From: Microbacterium mitrae
GTDB taxonomy: Bacteria; Actinomycetota; Actinomycetes; Actinomycetales; Microbacteriaceae
Direction: 5' to 3'
Assembly (NCBI RefSeq): GCF_008017445.1
Contig: NZ_VRSW01000001.1
Span: forward strand, 1,364,001 to 1,428,000
DNA: 64,000 nt
Below the pieces are notes generated by a model. It did no database searches. It was given only the letters and a program-made list of their open reading frames with translations, and was not told the origin of the DNA. Shown here piece by piece: positions 59,671-64,000 of the stretch (within the stretch, counting starts at the first letter, position 1; each line of letters opens with the position of its first letter). Position numbers and translations under genes: made by a program.

Positions 59671-62055
59671 TTATCGAACAGCGGGCGCGAGCTGCGCGAG
59701 ACGCAACCAGGTCTCAACGACCGTGTCGGGGTTCAGCGACATTGACTCAATGCCCTGCTCCACCAGCCAATCGGCGAGGTCAGGGTGATCGCTCGGGCCC
59801 TGCCCGCAGATGCCGACGTACTTGCCCGCGCGGCGGCAGGCCTCAATAGCCATGGTCAGCATCTTGAGCACAGCCGGATCGCGCTCATCAAACGTGGCGG
59901 CAACGAGCCCCGAGTCGCGGTCAAGGCCGAGGGTGAGCTGGGTCATGTCGTTGGAACCAATGGAGAAGCCGTCGAAGTACTCCAAGAACTCGTCGGCGAG
60001 CACGGCGTTGGAGGGCAGTTCGCACATCATGATGACGCGCAGTCCGTTCTCGCCACGGCTCAGGCCATTCGCGGCGAGCAACTCGGTGACCGCCTGCGCT
60101 TCGCCGAGGGTCCGCACGAACGGAACCATGATCTCAACGTTGGTGAGACCCATTTCGTTTCGTACGTAGCGGATGGCTTCGCACTCCATGTCAAAGCACG
60201 CACGGAAGTCTTCGGAAATGTATCGCGAGGCGCCACGGTAGCCGAGCATCGGGTTTTCCTCGTGGGGCTCGTACCGGTCGCCGCCGAGCAGGTTGGCGTA
60301 TTCGTTTGACTTGAAGTCGCTGAGACGTACGATCACCTTCTCCGGCGCGAACGCTGCCGCAATCATCGAGACGCCCTCGGCGACGCGCTGCACGAAGTAG
60401 TCGCGCGGCGAGGCGTAGGCCGCGATGCGCTCGTTGATCTCTTCCTGCAACTCGTCATCAAGCGTGTCGAGTTCGAGCAGCGCTCGCGGGTGAATTCCGA
60501 TCTGGCGGTTGATGATGAATTCGAGTCGCGCGAGGCCGACGCCGCGGTTGGGGATCTTAGAGAACGAGAACGCCTGATCCGGGGTTCCGACGTTCATCAT
60601 GATCTTGGTCGGCGCCTCCGGCATGTCATCGAGACGGGTGACAATCTCCTCGAACGGCAAGATGCCGTCGTAGACAAAGCCCGTGTCGCCCTCGGCACAT
60701 GAAACCGTCACGGGCTGGCCCGCAGCCAACTGCGCGGTGGCATCGCCCGTGCCGACGACGGCCGGAATGCCCAGTTCGCGCGCGATGATCGCGGCGTGGC
60801 AGGTGCGACCGCCGCGGTTGGTGATGATCGCGGCGGCAAGCTTCATGATCGGCTCCCAGTCGGGGTCGGTCATGTCGGCAACCAGAACGTCGCCGGCACG
60901 GAACGACGCCATCTGATCGATTGAGGTGAGCACGCTCACCTCACCGGCGCCAATCTTCTGCCCGATCGCACGCCCGGTGGAGAGCACCTCGCTCTGGCCC
61001 TCAAGCACGAAGCGTCGGGTGACATTGCCGTCTTCACGAGAGACGACGGTTTCGGGGCGGGCCTGCAAAATGTAGAGCTTGCCGTCGAGCCCGTCGCGAC
61101 CCCACTCGATATCCATCGGGCGGCCGTAGTGGTCTTGAATGATGAGGGCCTGACGGGCAAGGTCCAAAACCTCAGCGTCGGTGATAGAAAGCAGCGGCCG
61201 CTCGTCGGCTTCAACATCGGTGAACACCGTGCTCGCGCCAGCCTGCTTCGCGTCGGTGTAGACCATCTTGATGGCCTTTTCACCCACGGAGCGCTTGAGT
61301 ATGGCGGGGCGTCCTGCCCGCAGGGCCGGCTTGTAAACGTAGAACTCGTCGGGGTTGACGGCACCCTGCACCACGGCCTCACCGAGGCCGTAAGAGCTGG
61401 TGACGAACACGGCGTCGTCAAAGCCAGACTCGGTGTCGACGGTGAACATCACACCGGAGGCGCCAATGTCAGAGCGCACCATGCGCTGCACGCCCACCGA
61501 GAGGGCAACCTCGTGGTGGTCAAAGCCGTGGTGCACGCGGTAGGCGATCGCGCGGTCGTTGTAGAGCGAGGCGAAGACGCTACGAACGGCGGCCAAGATG
61601 TTGTCGATGCCGCTGATGTTCAAGAACGTCTCTTGCTGTCCGGCAAACGACGCGTCGGGCAGGTCTTCCGCGGTCGCGCTGGAGCGCACCGCCCACGAGA
61701 CCGCCTCCGGCTGCGGATCGGTCTCAACGAGCTCCTGGTAGGCCGCGCGAATGTCGGCTTCAAGGTCGGCGGGCAACTCCTGCGTCTCGATCCACTCGCG
61801 CACGGTGGCACCAACGCGGGCAAGCTCAGCAACGTCGGCAACATCAAGTGCTTCAACGGCGGCGCGAATGCGGTCGACAAGCCCGTCGTGTACCAAGAAC
61901 GACCGATAGGCGTCGGCCGTTGTCGCGAAACCGCGCGGCACGCTCACGCCAGCGCCAGCCAGGTTCGACACCATCTCACCGAGGGAGGCATTCTTGCCGC
62001 CTACCTGGGCGACGTCGTTCATTCCGAGTTCGTTGAACCACAAGACGTTGGTCAT
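59671..62055 (-). CDS. ppsA: phosphoenolpyruvate synthase (pyruvate, water dikinase)
   Basis: A 794-residue enzyme converting pyruvate and ATP to PEP, AMP and phosphate for gluconeogenesis. The N-terminal ATP-binding domain has [10 protein letters not shown] and [27 protein letters not shown]; the phosphohistidine domain has [23 protein letters not shown] with His420; the C-terminal PEP-binding barrel has [12 protein letters not shown] and [34 protein letters not shown] precedes ATG 62055. The gene for its regulatory protein lies 56 bases upstream on the same strand. Confidence 0.96.
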   Translation of the reverse strand: MTNVLWFNELGMNDVAQVGGKNASLGEMVSNLAGAGVSVPRGFATTADAYRSFLVHDGLVDRIRAAVEALDVADVAELARVGATVREWIETQELPADLEADIRAAYQELVETDPQPEAVSWAVRSSATAEDLPDASFAGQQETFLNISGIDNILAAVRSVFASLYNDRAIAYRVHHGFDHHEVALSVGVQRMVRSDIGASGVMFTVDTESGFDDAVFVTSSYGLGEAVVQGAVNPDEFYVYKPALRAGRPAILKRSVGEKAIKMVYTDAKQAGASTVFTDVEADERPLLSITDAEVLDLARQALIIQDHYGRPMDIEWGRDGLDGKLYILQARPETVVSREDGNVTRRFVLEGQSEVLSTGRAIGQKIGAGEVSVLTSIDQMASFRAGDVLVADMTDPDWEPIMKLAAAIITNRGGRTCHAAIIARELGIPAVVGTGDATAQLAAGQPVTVSCAEGDTGFVYDGILPFEEIVTRLDDMPEAPTKIMMNVGTPDQAFSFSKIPNRGVGLARLEFIINRQIGIHPRALLELDTLDDELQEEINERIAAYASPRDYFVQRVAEGVSMIAAAFAPEKVIVRLSDFKSNEYANLLGGDRYEPHEENPMLGYRGASRYISEDFRACFDMECEAIRYVRNEMGLTNVEIMVPFVRTLGEAQAVTELLAANGLSRGENGLRVIMMCELPSNAVLADEFLEYFDGFSIGSNDMTQLTLGLDRDSGLVAATFDERDPAVLKMLTMAIEACRRAGKYVGICGQGPSDHPDLADWLVEQGIESMSLNPDTVVETWLRLAQLAPAVR

Positions 62056-62111
62056 TGGAGATACTCCCTGTTGAGCGGGTTGATGCGATGCAGCCGTGCG
62101 CTTGTGGCGCA

Positions 62112-62975
62112 CTAGGCCCGCAATCGCATGGATTGCATGATGACGGCGGACATCTCTTCAACCGATTTCGTTGAAGAGTTCAAGAACGGAACCCGGTTGC
62201 GGCGGTACAAATCTTCGGCACGACGCAGCTCCAGCGTGCACTGGGCGAGCGAGGCGTAGACCGAGTCGGGTCGGCGCTCGTGGCGCACCTGGCTCAACCG
62301 CAGCGGCGTGGTGGTCAGGCCAAAGCACTTCTTCGCGTACGGCGCGACGGTCGGCGGCAGCGCCTCGGTGGGAAAGTCGTCGTCGGTGAGCGGGTAGTTT
62401 GCCACCAACAGCCCGTACTGCAGGGCGAGGTACATCGTGGTGGGGGTTTTGCCGCACCGCGATGGCGCGATGATGATGACGTCGGCTTGATCGAGCGCGC
62501 GAAAGCTCTGCGCATCGTCGTGCTCGATCGCGTATTCAACGGCCCGCATGCGCGCGAAGTAGCGTTCGGCATCACCGAGGCCGTGGAAGGAGCCCGGCTG
62601 CACGGAGGCCGTGGTTCCGAGCGCCAGCTCCAGCTCGCGCAGGTGACCGCCCAGCAGGTCGATGGTTTCAAAGTCTGACGCGTGCAGCACCGCGAGCACA
62701 TCGGCCGACTTCACCGTGGTGAAGATCAGTGGGTTCTCCCCCGCCTCACGACTGCGGGTGAGCGAGGTGAGAATCTTTTTCGCGCCCGAAACGGTGCTGA
62801 CGAACGGAACCGTTTGACGCCGAAAGCGGGTACCGGGAAAGTTTGCAAGCAGCGCGTTGCCGAGCGTTTCGGCCGTGATTCCGGTGCTGTCAGAGACGAA
62901 GTACACCGACCGCGTCGCGGCATCACCGCTCGCCAGTGTGGCTGTGGGTGGTGTCTTCGGCAGCTCTGCCGTCAT
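62112..62975 (-). CDS. ppsR: PEP synthase regulatory protein (bifunctional kinase/phosphorylase, DUF299)
   Basis: A 287-residue regulator that inactivates PEP synthase by ADP-dependent phosphorylation of a threonine near the catalytic His and reactivates it by phosphorolysis. Features are [24 protein letters not shown] at the start and the P-loop-like [30 protein letters not shown]; most relatives read SRTSKTP at this site, so SRCGKTP is a local variant. GAGGGA precedes ATG 62975. Directly upstream of and co-directional with ppsA, a classical pair. Confidence 0.94.
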   Translation of the reverse strand: MTAELPKTPPTATLASGDAATRSVYFVSDSTGITAETLGNALLANFPGTRFRRQTVPFVSTVSGAKKILTSLTRSREAGENPLIFTTVKSADVLAVLHASDFETIDLLGGHLRELELALGTTASVQPGSFHGLGDAERYFARMRAVEYAIEHDDAQSFRALDQADVIIIAPSRCGKTPTTMYLALQYGLLVANYPLTDDDFPTEALPPTVAPYAKKCFGLTTTPLRLSQVRHERRPDSVYASLAQCTLELRRAEDLYRRNRVPFLNSSTKSVEEMSAVIMQSMRLRA

Positions 62976-63106
62976 GCGCAATATCCCTCGTGCGTGGAGC
63001 TTTAGTTCCACCGTAAGGAAGGATCAAACGTTCATCTGACCAAATCGCGCCTCAAAAACCGCACTATTTACTGAAACCGCAAGTGCGTGGTTCCGCTCGA
63101 TGGGCG

Positions 63107-64000
63107 TCAGGAATCAAACCCCATGCCCACCGCGTCCAGCGCCTTGAGAAAGAGGTTGCGCTTGCCCTGGTTGTGATCGGCCTGATTCATGGCCGCGCGC
63201 ACCAGGTTGACGCCCATCGCCGCGGCCGGCTCCGGCGGAAACGGCACCGGCTTGGTGCGAACCATGGCGTTCTCGGTGCGCTCGGTCTTGTCTCCGGCGA
63301 GCTTGTCGAGCATGACATCGGCAGCAAAGCGCGTCGCGCCAACACCGAGCCCCGTGAAGCCCGTGGCGTAGGCGATGCGCCCCTGACGCGCCGTGCCGAA
63401 GAAGGCGCAGAATCGACTCGACGAGTCGATCGCACCCGCCCATTTGTGGGTGAACTGCAGGCCCTCGAGCTGCGGAAAGGTGGTGAAAAAGTGCGAGGCC
63501 AGCTTCGCGAACGTCTCGGGGCGGTTCTCATACTCGGCGCGAATCTTGCCACCGAAGTGATAAATCGCGTCGTAGCCGCCAAACAGAATACGGTTATCGG
63601 CGCTCAGCCGGTAGTAGTGAAACTGGTTCGCCAGATCGCTCAACCCCTGGCGGTTTGACCAGCCGATCGCCGCGAGCTGCTCGGTGGTCAGCGGCTCGGT
63701 CATCAACACGTAGTCGTAAACCGGAACCGTCATCAGCCGGTTGCGCTTGAGGAGCGACGGAAAGGCGTTGGTCGCCAGAATGACCTGCTGCGCCTCGACG
63801 GAACCATCGGCTGTGGTGACCGTTTGCGTGCCGGTTCCGGAGATGGACTTCACCAGGCTGTGCTCGAAGATCTGAACGCCGAGGTCCGTGGCGACGCGCG
63901 CGAGCTCCACCGCCATCTTGGCGGGGTGAATCATGGCGACCCCGTCGCGATCCCACGCTCCGGCGAGGTAGGTGGGTGAGGCAACCTGCGCCTGTACGGC
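63107..64000 (-). CDS. FAD-dependent oxidoreductase (DAO/PuuB-like), 5' end missing
   Basis: C-terminal 297 residues of a D-amino-acid-oxidase-fold flavoprotein; the N-terminal nucleotide-binding part lies beyond the right edge. Visible marks are GVAMIHPAKMAVELARVATDLGVQIFEHS, QVILATNAFPSLL, the FHYYRLSADNRILFGGYDAIYHFGG segment and the flavin-contact GRIAYATGFTGLGVGATRFAADVMLDKL. These are typical of gamma-glutamylputrescine oxidase-like amine oxidases. It precedes the PSRP-ppsA genes on the same strand with a 131-base gap, so a separate transcript is likely. Confidence 0.87.
   Translation of the reverse strand, partial: AVQAQVASPTYLAGAWDRDGVAMIHPAKMAVELARVATDLGVQIFEHSLVKSISGTGTQTVTTADGSVEAQQVILATNAFPSLLKRNRLMTVPVYDYVLMTEPLTTEQLAAIGWSNRQGLSDLANQFHYYRLSADNRILFGGYDAIYHFGGKIRAEYENRPETFAKLASHFFTTFPQLEGLQFTHKWAGAIDSSSRFCAFFGTARQGRIAYATGFTGLGVGATRFAADVMLDKLAGDKTERTENAMVRTKPVPFPPEPAAAMGVNLVRAAMNQADHNQGKRNLFLKALDAVGMGFDS

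Noticed and set aside
1..64000. tRNA T-loop sequences as the source of GGTTCC enrichment
   Set aside because: The T-loop motif is GGTTCRAATCC; the hits here are followed by G or A without that pattern, and no tRNA cloverleaf was seen.

Overview
The window looks like chromosomal DNA of a high-GC actinobacterium, most likely a Microbacteriaceae-type organism. The reasons are the GC-rich codon usage, a DUF222/HNH (13E12-type) gene, an Rv2578c-type radical SAM gene, an LPVTG sortase-anchored subtilase, AcrB-like RND and CstA genes in a monoderm setting, and many leaderless genes. I see no rRNA, tRNA, CRISPR array, prophage, insertion sequence or resistance island. Both end genes are cut by the window.

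Layout. 0-10 kb: an operon on the minus strand with a GT2/GtrA glycosyltransferase and a membrane protein carrying a histone-H1-like tail, then mycoredoxin-like, sugar MFS, aldehyde dehydrogenase, proline iminopeptidase, zinc metallopeptidase and Na+/H+ antiporter genes. 10-20 kb: an orphan serine-recombinase-like fold, tag, then a probable pyruvate/carboxylate module: cstA-ybdD, a repeat-filled gap, a LytS-type kinase, an AlkX-like glycosylase relative, a LytTR regulator, and a DUF485/SSS symporter pair. 20-35 kb: recQ, acyl-CoA oxidase, GNAT, pirin, the cell-wall subtilase, a YkoEDC-type ECF transporter, an acyl-CoA dehydrogenase and a VanY-like carboxypeptidase. 35-46 kb: MDR reductase, radical SAM, a DEAD-box helicase with a very long Arg/Asp-rich N-terminus, two unassigned membrane proteins, aldose epimerase, VOC, AraC and DUF222 genes. 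46-64 kb: RND pump, a FluC pair, TetR, a NarL-type two-component system with a divergent lipoprotein, YaeQ, two divergent AGCS symporters, a fatty-acid desaturase, ppsA with its regulatory protein, and a FAD amine oxidase.

How genes work together. CstA (peptide/pyruvate uptake family), a LytS/LytTR system, a carboxylate-type SSS symporter and, far downstream, PEP synthase with its bifunctional regulator could together control pyruvate import and its conversion to PEP. A LytTR-consensus direct repeat lies upstream of cstA. The ECF module, the FluC pair and the HK/RR pair are compact overlapping or nearly overlapping operons.

Three global signals stand out. First, twelve genes start exactly six bases after a TANNNT -10 box, so they should be leaderless, and this fixes their start codons. 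Second, the hexamer GGTTCC/GGAACC is about four-fold over-represented in coding and non-coding DNA and condenses into minisatellites in several gaps. Third, an 850-bp gap holds three copies of an 85-bp element with 14-bp terminal inverted repeats. No complete novel defence or mobile system was recognised.
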